This document shows, one piece after another, positions 33,865-42,982 of a DNA stretch of 64,000 bases. Source of the stretch: an uncultured Litoreibacter sp. (GTDB lineage Bacteria > Pseudomonadota > Alphaproteobacteria > Rhodobacterales > Rhodobacteraceae). The notes under the pieces were generated by a model, which was given only the letters and a program-made list of their open reading frames with translations, made no database searches and was not told where the DNA came from. The translations under genes were made by a program, and so were the position numbers. Within the stretch, counting starts at the first letter, position 1; every line of letters begins with the position of its first letter. The stretch is from NCBI GenBank assembly GCA_947492995.1, contig CANLOU010000001.1:505001-569000 (forward strand). The letters are read 5' to 3'.

Positions 33865-35100
33865 ATGCAAACCGCAGACGCTTTCCACCGGACCCGCGAC
33901 ACAGCCGTGGTGCTGAAATCGGGGCTGAACCTCATCCAGCAGGCGCTGTCGATCTATAGCAATGACCTGCGGCTGGTCTTCGCCAACCAGCGGTTCCGCG
34001 CCATGTTTGACCTACCCCCGCATCTCAGCCAGCCGGGGGCCAGCTTCGTCGACACGATCCAATACCTCGCCGAAACAGGGGAATATGGCGCGATGGATGA
34101 TGTCCCGAAATTCGTCGATAAGCGCGTGCAGCAAGCCCTGACATTTGAACAGCACTACGTGGAGCGGCAGCGCTCGAACGGTCGTTGGATCTCGGTCGAG
34201 GGCGGCCCGCTGCGCCAGGGCGGATGGGTCGCGGTCTACACCGACATCACCGACATCAAGCGGCAGGAAGAGATGCTGCGCACCCGGTCCGACGAATTGT
34301 CTGACAAGCTGCTGGACCGCTCCGAGGACCTCGCCCGCGCCAACCGCGCGCTGGAGGCCACCATCAGCCGGCTGCACGAAACCCAACAGCATCTCGAAGC
34401 TACGGAGGCGCGAGTCCGGCTCGCCGCCGAAACCACACCGGCCCATATTGCCCGCCTCGACCGGCAAGAACGCTACACCTACACCAACCAGCGCCTGCCC
34501 CTTGCGGCGTCCAACGGGGCGGAAAACATCGTCGGCCATTCGGCCTATGATGTGCTCGGCCCCGCCATCTACCAGCAGATAGCACCCGCGCTTCAATCCG
34601 CGATGGCCGGCAAGGCCAAGGTCGTGGAATTCACGCTGCCGGATGATGGCCGCCATATTCGCTCCGCCTTCACACCCGACACCAACGCCACCAACGCGGT
34701 GACAGGCGTCTACGTGCTGTCGATGGACATCACTGATGCCGACCCCGACCAGCAGCCCATCACGCAAACCACGCAAACGGGGCAAACCGCTTGTTTCGGG
34801 GCGTGGGTTGCCAATTTCAGCACGTTCGAGCTGCACCCAATTGGGGACGGCCAACCCATCGCCCTCACCCTCGCAGAGGCCGCCTTGCTGAGGCTCTTTC
34901 TCACCATGCCCAACAGGCTTCTGACGCGCGAAGACATCTTCAACGCCCCCGGCATCCAGCTTGAAACGGTCCGCGCCCTGGATGTCCGCGTTTCGCGGCT
35001 GCGCCAAAAGCTGGGCGACAACGCCAAATCTCCGACGCTGATCCGCACCATGTACGGCGCCGGCTACATCTTCGTGGGCGAGGTCGATTGGCAGTCCTAG
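33865..35100 (+). CDS. PAS-PAS-winged helix transcription regulator
   Basis: 411 residues from the ATG at 33865 (an in-frame ATG at 33838 would add nine). A first PAS domain (about 20-130: LVFANQRFRAMFDLP and WVAVYTDITDIKRQ) is followed by a coiled coil (about 135-190), a second PAS (about 190-290) and a C-terminal OmpR-type winged helix (ALTLAEAALLRLFL, LLTREDIF, RALDVRVSRLRQKLGD, IRTMYGAGYIFV). No receiver domain and no kinase domain are present, so it is a one-component sensor. Its position divergent from the ligase-ABC operon suggests that it controls that operon. Confidence 0.85.
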   Translation: MQTADAFHRTRDTAVVLKSGLNLIQQALSIYSNDLRLVFANQRFRAMFDLPPHLSQPGASFVDTIQYLAETGEYGAMDDVPKFVDKRVQQALTFEQHYVERQRSNGRWISVEGGPLRQGGWVAVYTDITDIKRQEEMLRTRSDELSDKLLDRSEDLARANRALEATISRLHETQQHLEATEARVRLAAETTPAHIARLDRQERYTYTNQRLPLAASNGAENIVGHSAYDVLGPAIYQQIAPALQSAMAGKAKVVEFTLPDDGRHIRSAFTPDTNATNAVTGVYVLSMDITDADPDQQPITQTTQTGQTACFGAWVANFSTFELHPIGDGQPIALTLAEAALLRLFLTMPNRLLTREDIFNAPGIQLETVRALDVRVSRLRQKLGDNAKSPTLIRTMYGAGYIFVGEVDWQS

Positions 35101-35143
35101 CCACGCAATAGCCGTCTGCCCCACACTGTGCTACCGTCCCGGG

Positions 35144-35308
35144 ATGGACCTTTTTGCACTGGGATTTTACGGCATCATCTGCGGCCTGCTGAGCGTCTTT
35201 GCCCCGCAGCTCGGCACCTTCTACATCCGCTTCGGCATAGGCGCCGCCATCGGCGTGGTGTCAGCCTTCGTCCTGCCAATCCTCAAGGGCGTAATAGGCG
35301 GTTACTGA
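35144..35308 (+). CDS. Small hydrophobic membrane protein
   Basis: 54 residues, MDLFALGFYGIICGLLSVF then APQLG and a second hydrophobic stretch (GAAIGVVSAFVLPILKG). Two membrane helices are predicted. It begins 43 bp after the PAS regulator stop, with GGG ahead of the ATG, and ends a few bases from the convergent formate dehydrogenase gene. Too short for confident family assignment. Confidence 0.55.
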   Translation: MDLFALGFYGIICGLLSVFAPQLGTFYIRFGIGAAIGVVSAFVLPILKGVIGGY

Positions 35309-35312
35309 CCCC

Positions 35313-38075
35313 CTATTCCGCCGCCACAACCTCCGCAGGCTTTTCCACCCGAACTGCCGAGAACTTGAACTCGGGGATCTTCCCATACGGATCCAAGGCC
35401 GAGTTCGTCAGAATGTTCGCCGCGGCTTCCACATAAGCGAAGGGCAGGAACACGTTGTCCTCCGACACCGCGCGGTCGGCGCGGGCCATGACGGTGACCG
35501 TGCCACGACGCGTCGTCAATTGGATCATGCCACCCGGCTCGACCCCCAACTTGCGCAACGTCTTGGGGTGCAGCGAACAGTTCGCCTCCGGCTCCAAACC
35601 GTCCAGCACCGTCGCGCGACGGGTCATCGACCCGGTATGCCAATGCTCCAGCTGGCGGCCGGTAATCAGAATAAACGGGTATTCGGCGTCGGGGCTTTCA
35701 TCCGGCGCGATCACATTGGCCGGCGTAAACCGCGCGCGGCCCTCGGGCCGGGGGAAACCGTCGCCAAACACAATCGGCTGGCCGGGGTCCTCAGGGCTGA
35801 GCGACGGATAGGTCACCGCCTCCCCTTCCAGGCGTTCCCATGTGATGTTGTCCAAAGACCCCATGTTCATCTTCATCTCGGCAAAGACCTGTTTGGGGTG
35901 GGTGTAGTCCCAGCCCAAACCCAGCCGTTTGGCCAGCTCGGTCTCGATCCACCAGTCTTCCTTGGCCTCACCCGGAGGCGCCACCGCAGGTCGGCCCATC
36001 TGCACCTGACGGTTGGTATTCGTCACGGTGCCGGTCTTCTCGGCCCACGCGGATGCAGGCAGGATAACGTCCGCATAGTTCGCCGTTTCCGTCAGGAAGA
36101 TGTCCTGCACCACCAGATGGTCCAGCTTCGCCAACGCGTCACGCGCGTGGTCCACATCGGGGTCAGACATCGCGGGGTTTTCGCCCAGCACATACATGCC
36201 CTTGATGTGGCCGTCATGGATCGCATCCATGATCTCAACAACGGTCAGGCCCTTCTCGTTCGAAAAGTCGTCAGACCCCCAAACCTCGTTAAACGCCGTG
36301 CGCACGCCGTCGTCAGTCACCGATTGGTAGTCCGGCAGGAACATCGGGATCAGCCCCGCATCGGACGCGCCTTGCACGTTGTTCTGCCCGCGCAGCGGGT
36401 GCAGCCCCGCCCCCGGACGCCCGACATGGCCGCACATCAGCGCCAGCGAAATCAGGCAGCGCGAATTGTCCGTGCCGTGAATATGCTGCGACACGCCCAT
36501 GCCCCAGAAAATCATGCCAGCCTTGGCGCCCGCCCAGACCCGCGCCACGTCACGCAGCACGTCCGGCTCGATACCGCAAATCTTTGACATCTTCTCGGGC
36601 GAGAACCCTTTGAGATGCGCTTTCATCTCATCCCAATTCTCGGTGAAGCCCGCGATGTATTGCTTGTCGTACAGCTCTTCTTCCACGATCACATGCATGA
36701 TCGCGTTCAGCATCGACACGTCCGCGCCAGGGCGGAATTGCAACATATGCGAGGCATGGCGTTTCAGCCCCTGCCCGCGCGGGTCCATCACGATCAGCTT
36801 GCCGCCGCGCTTGGTGAATTGCTTGAAATAGGTGGCCGCAACAGGGTGGTTTTCAGTCGGGTTGGCCCCGATCACAATCGCCACATCCGCATTTTCAATC
36901 TCGTTAAAGGTCGCGGTCACAGCGCCGGAACCCACATTCTCCAACAAGGCAGAGACCGAGGATGCGTGGCACAGCCGCGTGCAGTGATCGACATTGTTAT
37001 GCTTGAACGCCTGCCGGATCAGCTTTTGGAAAAGGTATGCTTCCTCGTTCGAACATTTGGCGGACCCAAAGCCCGCGATCTCTTTGCCACGGCCCTTCAT
37101 GCCATTCGCGGCAAAATCCAACGCCTCGTCCCATGACGCCTCCCGGAAATGGGTCGACAGGTCGGACGGGTCTACGTTCAACCCTTTCGCAGGCGCGTCA
37201 TCACGGCGGATCAGCGGTTTGGTCAGGCGGTGCTTGTGGTCGATATAGTCGAACCCAAACCGGCCCTTCACGCAGAGACGGTTTTCATTCGCGGGGCCGT
37301 CAATGCCATCCACCCAGGCAATCTTGTCATCCTTGATCTTGAACGACAGCTGGCAGCCAACGCCGCAATAGGGGCAAACCGATTTCACTTCGCGATCAAA
37401 GTCCTTCAGATCACCCTGCTGGTTTTCGTCCACTGCGGTCGAGGGCATCAACGCGCCCGTCGGGCAGGCCTGCACGCATTCGCCACAGGCCACGCAGCTT
37501 GAGGCCCCCATCGGGTCATCAATATCAAACACCGGGTAGGCGTCATGCCCACGCCCAGCCATGCCAATCACATCGTTGACCTGCACTTCGCGGCACGCCC
37601 GCACGCACAGCCCGCAGGAAATACACGCGTCCAAGTTCACGCTCATCGCGACATGCGAATTGTCCAGCAATGGGACCCGCTCAACTTCCAGCTCCGGCAG
37701 GCGGCTGGCATCAACGCCCTGCTCTTCCGCCATGTCCCAAAGGTGGGAGGATTTGTCATGCGCCACGTCACGCTCCGGCTGGTCAGTGACCAGCATCTCC
37801 ATGACCATGCGCCGCGCATTGGTTTCGCGCTCGCCTTGCGAGGACACGACCATCCCCTCCGAAGGTTCACGGATACAGGACGCGGCCAAAACCCGCTCGC
37901 CGTCAATATTCACCATGCAAGCACGGCAATTGCCGTCGCTGCGGTAGCCCTTTTCGGGTTTGTGGCACAGATGCGGGATGGTGGTGCCGACCCGCTTGGC
38001 GACCTCCCAAATGGTCTCGCCCTTTTGGGCCTCAACCTCGGTACCGTCCAAAGTGAATTTGATGCTGTCAGACAT
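35313..38075 (-). CDS. Formate dehydrogenase alpha subunit (NAD-linked type, molybdopterin)
   Basis: 920 residues. Domains in order: a [2Fe-2S] domain (Cys 37, 50, 53, 67), two [4Fe-4S] ferredoxin motifs (CISCGLCVRAC, CVACGECVQAC), the molybdopterin-enzyme [4Fe-4S] site (CPYCGVGC), the catalytic Cys-His in RLCHASS, and the C-terminal molybdopterin dinucleotide-binding domain (ITGRQLEHWHTGSMTRR). It is the cytoplasmic FdsA/FdhF type that oxidises formate to CO2. The usual FdsB and FdsG partners and the FdsC/D maturation proteins are not adjacent, so the electron acceptor is open. Confidence 0.92.
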   Translation of the reverse strand: MSDSIKFTLDGTEVEAQKGETIWEVAKRVGTTIPHLCHKPEKGYRSDGNCRACMVNIDGERVLAASCIREPSEGMVVSSQGERETNARRMVMEMLVTDQPERDVAHDKSSHLWDMAEEQGVDASRLPELEVERVPLLDNSHVAMSVNLDACISCGLCVRACREVQVNDVIGMAGRGHDAYPVFDIDDPMGASSCVACGECVQACPTGALMPSTAVDENQQGDLKDFDREVKSVCPYCGVGCQLSFKIKDDKIAWVDGIDGPANENRLCVKGRFGFDYIDHKHRLTKPLIRRDDAPAKGLNVDPSDLSTHFREASWDEALDFAANGMKGRGKEIAGFGSAKCSNEEAYLFQKLIRQAFKHNNVDHCTRLCHASSVSALLENVGSGAVTATFNEIENADVAIVIGANPTENHPVAATYFKQFTKRGGKLIVMDPRGQGLKRHASHMLQFRPGADVSMLNAIMHVIVEEELYDKQYIAGFTENWDEMKAHLKGFSPEKMSKICGIEPDVLRDVARVWAGAKAGMIFWGMGVSQHIHGTDNSRCLISLALMCGHVGRPGAGLHPLRGQNNVQGASDAGLIPMFLPDYQSVTDDGVRTAFNEVWGSDDFSNEKGLTVVEIMDAIHDGHIKGMYVLGENPAMSDPDVDHARDALAKLDHLVVQDIFLTETANYADVILPASAWAEKTGTVTNTNRQVQMGRPAVAPPGEAKEDWWIETELAKRLGLGWDYTHPKQVFAEMKMNMGSLDNITWERLEGEAVTYPSLSPEDPGQPIVFGDGFPRPEGRARFTPANVIAPDESPDAEYPFILITGRQLEHWHTGSMTRRATVLDGLEPEANCSLHPKTLRKLGVEPGGMIQLTTRRGTVTVMARADRAVSEDNVFLPFAYVEAAANILTNSALDPYGKIPEFKFSAVRVEKPAEVVAAE

Positions 38076-38165
38076 AATGCGGGTCTCCCTTGCGCGGAGT
38101 ATAGACCCGAGGAGGCGCTTAATCAGCCCTCCACACGCGACTTGAACACGCCGATTTGCGGCGTG

Positions 38166-38900
38166 CTACTTGCCAAACACCCGAAAATAAAGCCAGTCCG
38201 GCAGAAACTGGCTGCCCCGAAACAGCAGGCTGAACAGAGTCGGGAAGCTGCGTTTGAACCCGCCCGATTGCATATGCTGGAACATCACTTCCGCCGCCTC
38301 GTCAGGCTCCATGATGAAGGGCATGGCGAATTCGTTCTTGTCGGTCAGCTGCGTTTTGATGAAGCCGGGGTTGGCCACCTGCACGTCCACACCCGTCTTG
38401 CGCAGGTCGCATTCCATGCACTCCGCAAGGCTCATCGCCGCCGCCTTCGACGCCGTGTAGCCAATCGAGCCCGGCAACCCGCGGAACCCGGTCAGCGACG
38501 AGGTAATGACGATATGCCCTTCGTCCCGCGCCACCATCGGGGCCACCACATGGCCAATCACTCGCACCATGCCGGTGAAGTTGATGTCGACCATCGCGGT
38601 TGCCTTTTCGACGTCCCAGTCCTGCGCCGCCATCGGCCAGTAGACGCCCGCCAGATGCACGTAGCCGTCGATCTCGCCGACCTCTTTCACCGCCCGCGCC
38701 ACGTCGTCCGCGTCGCTGACATCCATCGTCACGTAAGACGCGTTCGGCCCAATCTCGGCAACGGCATCTTTCAGGTCGTCTTCGCTGCGCGCGGAGATTA
38801 CAACCTTCGCACCCACCCGCGCCAGCTTATGCGCCAGCGCTTTGCCCAGGCCGGCAGAGCCGCCAACCAACCAGTACCGTTTGCCCGAAAAATTCCTCAC
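38166..38900 (-). CDS. Short-chain dehydrogenase/reductase, last gene of the RpoE-linked cluster
   Basis: 244 residues with the nucleotide-binding GGSAGLGKAL, catalytic Ser in ITSSLTG and the YTASK pair, and PGFIKT after it; a complete classical SDR. The C-terminal part (FLPDWLYFRVFGK) is hydrophobic. It overlaps the DUF3833 gene by four bases. In Rhodobacter sphaeroides the equivalent gene closes an operon controlled by the singlet-oxygen sigma factor; the substrate is not known from sequence. Confidence 0.9.
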   Translation of the reverse strand: MRNFSGKRYWLVGGSAGLGKALAHKLARVGAKVVISARSEDDLKDAVAEIGPNASYVTMDVSDADDVARAVKEVGEIDGYVHLAGVYWPMAAQDWDVEKATAMVDINFTGMVRVIGHVVAPMVARDEGHIVITSSLTGFRGLPGSIGYTASKAAAMSLAECMECDLRKTGVDVQVANPGFIKTQLTDKNEFAMPFIMEPDEAAEVMFQHMQSGGFKRSFPTLFSLLFRGSQFLPDWLYFRVFGK

Positions 38901-39475
38901 GCGGCTTTTTGCACTCCTGCATCAACTTTGCGCATGGTGGCGACCAGCTCGGCCACTTTGATGCCGAATTTGCGGAACTGGCTGCGGTTCATGATGGACC
39001 CGTTCTCAACCACATACATCCAGTCCACCGCGTCCAGCACATGACCGCCCGCGTCGTCGGAAAGCTTCAGCTTGTAGAGCAGCTGCAAGGCGTGTCCCTT
39101 CGCCATGCCGCTGCCTTCGCCCACAACGTCCGGCGCGGTCGCTTTGACCGATCCGTCATTGCCCAGCGTCAATGTCCAGCAGCGGTCCTGCGTGGACCCG
39201 TCGTCATAGCGGAAATGCTCGGTCATGGTTCCGATGTTGCCGTCCCAGGTCACATTCATATCCGCCACAAACCGCGACGACACTTTGCCCAGTGGCCCGT
39301 ACAGAACCCCTTCGCAAATCAGCGGCCCGTTCAGGTGCTCGCGCAGGTTCAGCATATGGCCATGTGCGTCGTAATCGTCTGGGTGCTGCGAGATGAATGT
39401 CATCTTGCTGCGGTGCAGGTAGGTCAGCGCCAGCACGGTCGCTGCGCCGATAAAGAGATAGAGTAGAACGTCCAT
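38897..39475 (-). CDS. DUF3833 family protein
   Basis: 192 residues: an N-terminal membrane helix (LLYLFIGAATVLALTYL) and a beta-rich domain (LICEGVLYGPLGKVSSRFVADM; GTMTEHFRYDDGSTQDRCW) typical of DUF3833. It is probably anchored with the domain outside or inside the membrane and may bind a lipid-like ligand, but the function is undefined. It is part of the five-gene unit downstream of the rpoE-divergent promoter. Confidence 0.85.
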   Translation of the reverse strand: MDVLLYLFIGAATVLALTYLHRSKMTFISQHPDDYDAHGHMLNLREHLNGPLICEGVLYGPLGKVSSRFVADMNVTWDGNIGTMTEHFRYDDGSTQDRCWTLTLGNDGSVKATAPDVVGEGSGMAKGHALQLLYKLKLSDDAGGHVLDAVDWMYVVENGSIMNRSQFRKFGIKVAELVATMRKVDAGVQKAA

Positions 39476-39478
39476 AAG

Positions 39479-40717
39479 TCAGTCCTCCAAAGGGGTGGCG
39501 GCCAAAAGGCCAATGGCTACGAGTTTTAGGATGCACGGCACCAACGCATACAAATACGTCAGCGTAGAAAGGGCCGTTTCAGGGTTGTCCGCCGCACCAG
39601 AGGTGAAGCCCGCCAGCTGCAAGATCGGCAGCAGCACGGCGGCGGCGAAGGCGAGGGTGAATTTCGACACAAGGGACCACAGCCCGAACCCTTGACCCCC
39701 GTTGGGCGAAATCTGCGACATGCGTCGCGCGAACATTGCTGGCAGCAATGTCAAATCTGCCCCAATCGTTGCGCCCGACAGGACGCAAATGATGGCGAAC
39801 AGCCACACGTCTCCGGCCCCAAGGGCCAGCACGCAGGCGTAGAATAGAATGGCCAAAACCATGGCGCTCAGCAGCGCGCGCTTCGGCCCGATGCGGTCCG
39901 ACAACCGCGCCCACAAGGGGCTGGATGCAGCGGCGGCAAAGAAGAACAGCACCAACAGCGGCCCCTCCCATCCCGGCGCGTCCAGGCGGCTTTCGACGTA
40001 GAACAGGAACAGGGTCGAGGACACCGCCACAGGCGTCGCATTCACCAGCGCCAGCAGCAGCAGCCGTTTGGCAATCATGTCATCCAAAATCGCGCGGATC
40101 GGCGTCGGGTCCTGCGTCCCCCCGCCCGTCCATTCCGGCGTCATCCAGATCAGCGCGGCCAGCACGAACAGGCAGAACGACACCGCGAAAATCGCAAACG
40201 GCGCGTCCACCACAGGCTCCAGCACGCTGGGGGCCACCGCCGCCAGACAGACGCCCATCAAGGCCCCGGTCTCGCGCCAGGCCGCCAGCCGCGTATGCCC
40301 GTCATTCATCGAGGACGCCTTGGTGACCCCCTCCGCATAAAAGTTGATCGACATGAAGCTAAACGCCGTGAACAGCCCCGTGATCGTCAGCCCAAACCAC
40401 CACACCGCGCCTATCGGCGGCTCCACCGCAAACAGCCCGTACATGGACGCCGCCAGCACCAGTCCGGCAATCCAAACCGCCACGCGGCGCAGCTTGCCAA
40501 GGCGCTCGCTGACCCAGCCCAGGATCGGGTCCTGCACCACGTCCAGCAGCCGCAGCCCGAACAGCACCGCGCCCAGCAGGGTCAGGCTGATGCCAAAATT
40601 GTCGGCGTAGAATTTCGGCGCATAAATATAGATCGGCAACCCAGCGCCTGACAGCACTGCGCCGAACAGCGACCACGCCGGAAGGCGGGTCGCTTGTGCT
40701 TGGACCACGGCGCTCAT
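39479..40717 (-). CDS. MFS transporter of the glycoside-pentoside-hexuronide (GPH) type
   Basis: 412 residues with about twelve membrane segments. The GPH-like loop DVVQDPILGWVSERLG and the central AAWRETGALMGV fit the cation symporter branch. The ATG at 40715-40717 overlaps the DUF1365 stop (ATGA), and an upstream extension has no family resemblance. The cargo is unknown; the cluster context points to lipid-related chemistry rather than sugars. Confidence 0.88.
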   Translation of the reverse strand: MSAVVQAQATRLPAWSLFGAVLSGAGLPIYIYAPKFYADNFGISLTLLGAVLFGLRLLDVVQDPILGWVSERLGKLRRVAVWIAGLVLAASMYGLFAVEPPIGAVWWFGLTITGLFTAFSFMSINFYAEGVTKASSMNDGHTRLAAWRETGALMGVCLAAVAPSVLEPVVDAPFAIFAVSFCLFVLAALIWMTPEWTGGGTQDPTPIRAILDDMIAKRLLLLALVNATPVAVSSTLFLFYVESRLDAPGWEGPLLVLFFFAAAASSPLWARLSDRIGPKRALLSAMVLAILFYACVLALGAGDVWLFAIICVLSGATIGADLTLLPAMFARRMSQISPNGGQGFGLWSLVSKFTLAFAAAVLLPILQLAGFTSGAADNPETALSTLTYLYALVPCILKLVAIGLLAATPLED

Positions 40718-41472
40718 CTTGAAACGTCTTCGGTCGGAGGCATCGGCCGGGCGCGGAACATCGCGCCCTTCCACCACAGTTTCAGCGCCTGCCAGTGGAT
40801 CAATCCCAGCACTCGCCGGGACCCCAAAGGCCGCCGCAGGCAAGCGCGCAGAATTGATGTGTTGGTCAAAGGCGCCCGCTTGCCGGTCAAGGTCGCCAGC
40901 AGCCCGTTTTCACCGGCATTGTAGTCGATCCAAATGCCAATCTTGTCGTCACGAATGTCGAAGCGGAATTTATACCCGCCCTCCACCGGCTGAAACGGCG
41001 AGACATAGAAAATCTTGGTCGCGGTCAGGGTGTCCGTGGCCTCGATCACCCGCTGATCGTCATGCGCGCACAGATAGGAATGGCGGTCGCCATAGGTGTT
41101 GGAAACCTCCGGCACCACGACCCGCAACCCGCCATCGGCATCAAAGCCCAGCCAGAAAGACACCGGATTGAACACATGCCCCAGCACACGCGGCTGCGCC
41201 AGCAACGAAACACGGCTTACCACATCAGCAAGCCCATGCGCCGCCAGCACCTCGCGGAACCAGGCCACGCCTGACCCTTCTTTCGGCGCGCCGCCATGAT
41301 CGCGGTCCCACAGGGACACTAAATTCCCACCATTGCGCGCAAACAGCGCAGGGCCAGAGGCATCCGCCTCGGGGTCCAGCATCACATAATCCACGCCGTA
41401 GGAGAACGCGTTTTCAACGCTGCCCTTCCGCCCGTGGAACGTCGTTCCCGCGATATGGTGGATCTGGTTCAA
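40714..41472 (-). CDS. DUF1365 family protein, TTG start
   Basis: 252 residues. NQIHHIAGTTFHGRKG, VFNPVSFW and VSNTYGDRHSYL are the conserved blocks of DUF1365, a family nearly always next to an amine-oxidase-like FAD protein. The likely start is TTG at 41470-41472, overlapping the FAD gene stop (TTGA), because homologous sequence begins right there and no ATG is available nearby. Its role is unknown; association with cyclopropane/unusual fatty acid genes in relatives suggests lipid modification. Confidence 0.85.
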   Translation of the reverse strand: MNQIHHIAGTTFHGRKGSVENAFSYGVDYVMLDPEADASGPALFARNGGNLVSLWDRDHGGAPKEGSGVAWFREVLAAHGLADVVSRVSLLAQPRVLGHVFNPVSFWLGFDADGGLRVVVPEVSNTYGDRHSYLCAHDDQRVIEATDTLTATKIFYVSPFQPVEGGYKFRFDIRDDKIGIWIDYNAGENGLLATLTGKRAPLTNTSILRACLRRPLGSRRVLGLIHWQALKLWWKGAMFRARPMPPTEDVSR

Positions 41473-42761
41473 GCGGCAACCACGCCCGTGTTGAACGCGG
41501 TCATCGCGTCGGCGACGTCCACGGCGCTTGCCAGCCCGTCCTCGTGGAAACCGTTCTTCATCCACGCGCCGCAGAACCACGTGCCATTGGCCCCGTTCAA
41601 TGCCGCAATCTTCTTCTGCGCGTTCAGGGCGGCAATATCGAACACCGGATGCATGAACATCTTGGTGTCGTAAATCAGCTCTTCCTTGATCGGACGGTTG
41701 GAATTGAGCGTGATGAACATCTCGTCATCGCTCGGTATGTTCTGCAAGGAGTTCATCCAATAGGTCAGGTCAATCTGGTCCTGCGCGCCCGTGGCCGCCT
41801 CGCAATAGCTCCAGCTTGACCACACTTTTCGCCGCTTGGGCATCATCGACGCGTCCGCGTGCAACACGGCGGTGTTCGGCTGGTAGCGCACGGCCCCCAG
41901 CGAAGACGCCTCATGCTTGGACGCATCTGACAACATCGCCAGCGCCTGATCCGAATGGCATGCAAACACCACCTCATCAAACGGCTCGGCCACGCCGCCA
42001 ATGGGCGTCACGTCCACGCCCATGCCACGTGACACCGATGCAATCGGGACCCCCAGCCGCACGTCAACGCCCGCTGACACCATCCGCGCCTGCAAGCGGT
42101 TCACGTATTCGACCGACCCGCCTTGCACCGTGCGCCATTGGTGCTGGTCGTTATATCCCATCAGCCCGTGGTTCTTCATGAACCGCACCAGCGCCTGCGC
42201 CGGAAACTCCAGCATCCGCTCCAACGGGGTGGACCAGATGGCACCGGTGAACGGCAGCAGGTAATGTTCGCGGAACCAACGCCCGGTGCCCAGAATGCTC
42301 AGGAATTCGCCAACGCTGACGTCAGACGTCTCGGACAGCTGGCCCGCCTTGGTGTTGAATTTGTTGATGTCGCTCAGCATCCGCAGGAACCGCGGGTCCA
42401 CCACGTTCTTACGCTGTGCGAAAATCGCGTCCATGCTGGCCAGCCCGTATTCCAGCCGGCCCCCCGCGATGGATGCGCCAAAGCTCATATTGCTGTTGAC
42501 CGTCGGCACGTCCAGATCGGCAAACAGCCGCGTCAGGTGCGGGTAATTCACTTCGTTGTAGACGATGAACCCGGTGTCCACCGGCTGGTCGCCGCGTTTG
42601 CCGGCCACAACCGTGCGCGCATGCCCGCCCAGTCGTTTCTCAGCCTCAAACAGGGTGACGTGATGGTCGCGCGACAGCAGGTGCGCGGCACCCATTCCCG
42701 AGATCCCGCCGCCGATAACGGCAATTCGTTTCGGGGCCGCGGGGGCATTTTCAAAGGGCAT
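41469..42761 (-). CDS. FAD/NAD(P)-binding oxidoreductase (amine oxidase-like)
   Basis: 430 residues from the ATG at 42759-42761, preceded by GGAGACCGA. The N terminus holds the dinucleotide-binding fold (RIAVIGGGISGMGAAHLL and the acidic end LFEAEKRLGGHA). The body resembles flavin amine oxidases and desaturases (YNEVNYPHL; WFCGAWMKNGFHEDGLASA near the C terminus). In Rhodobacter this gene leads the RpoE-controlled operon, which has been tied to fatty acid modification under singlet oxygen; here it lies behind a matching promoter. Longer starts overlap the -10 element and are excluded. Confidence 0.88.
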   Translation of the reverse strand: MPFENAPAAPKRIAVIGGGISGMGAAHLLSRDHHVTLFEAEKRLGGHARTVVAGKRGDQPVDTGFIVYNEVNYPHLTRLFADLDVPTVNSNMSFGASIAGGRLEYGLASMDAIFAQRKNVVDPRFLRMLSDINKFNTKAGQLSETSDVSVGEFLSILGTGRWFREHYLLPFTGAIWSTPLERMLEFPAQALVRFMKNHGLMGYNDQHQWRTVQGGSVEYVNRLQARMVSAGVDVRLGVPIASVSRGMGVDVTPIGGVAEPFDEVVFACHSDQALAMLSDASKHEASSLGAVRYQPNTAVLHADASMMPKRRKVWSSWSYCEAATGAQDQIDLTYWMNSLQNIPSDDEMFITLNSNRPIKEELIYDTKMFMHPVFDIAALNAQKKIAALNGANGTWFCGAWMKNGFHEDGLASAVDVADAMTAFNTGVVAA

Positions 42762-42792
42762 TCGGTCTCCAGCACGGATTGTTTTGTTATTC

Positions 42793-42822
42793 TTCATACG
42801 GTCACGGCTCTCAGGTGGATTA
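42793..42822 (-). promoter_or_regulatory. Sigma-E-like promoter for the FAD oxidoreductase operon
   Basis: On the reverse strand TAATCC is followed after exactly 18 bases by TATGAA. This resembles the Rhodobacter RpoE pattern TGATCC-N18-TAAGA with one mismatch in the -35 box, 32 bp ahead of the FAD gene start. Confidence 0.6.
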
Positions 42823-42833
42823 AAGAGAAATTG

Positions 42834-42863
42834 TGATCCAGACACGAAAACACGCCGTATTAG
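42834..42863 (+). promoter_or_regulatory. Sigma-E-like promoter for rpoE-chrR (autoregulation)
   Basis: TGATCC, a perfect -35 element for the Rhodobacter RpoE family, is followed after 18 bases by TATTAG. It lies 120 bp upstream of rpoE and is back to back with the promoter of the FAD oxidoreductase operon. Confidence 0.7.
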
Positions 42864-42982
42864 GTTTCATGTTGAACGAAATTGACACGGTTGGACGCCC
42901 TGACGCCTTGCCCCCCGCGGCAAGATATGCTGCGTCGGAACAGAAGACGCAAAAGGCGACACGTAGATATGCACCGGCCAAC

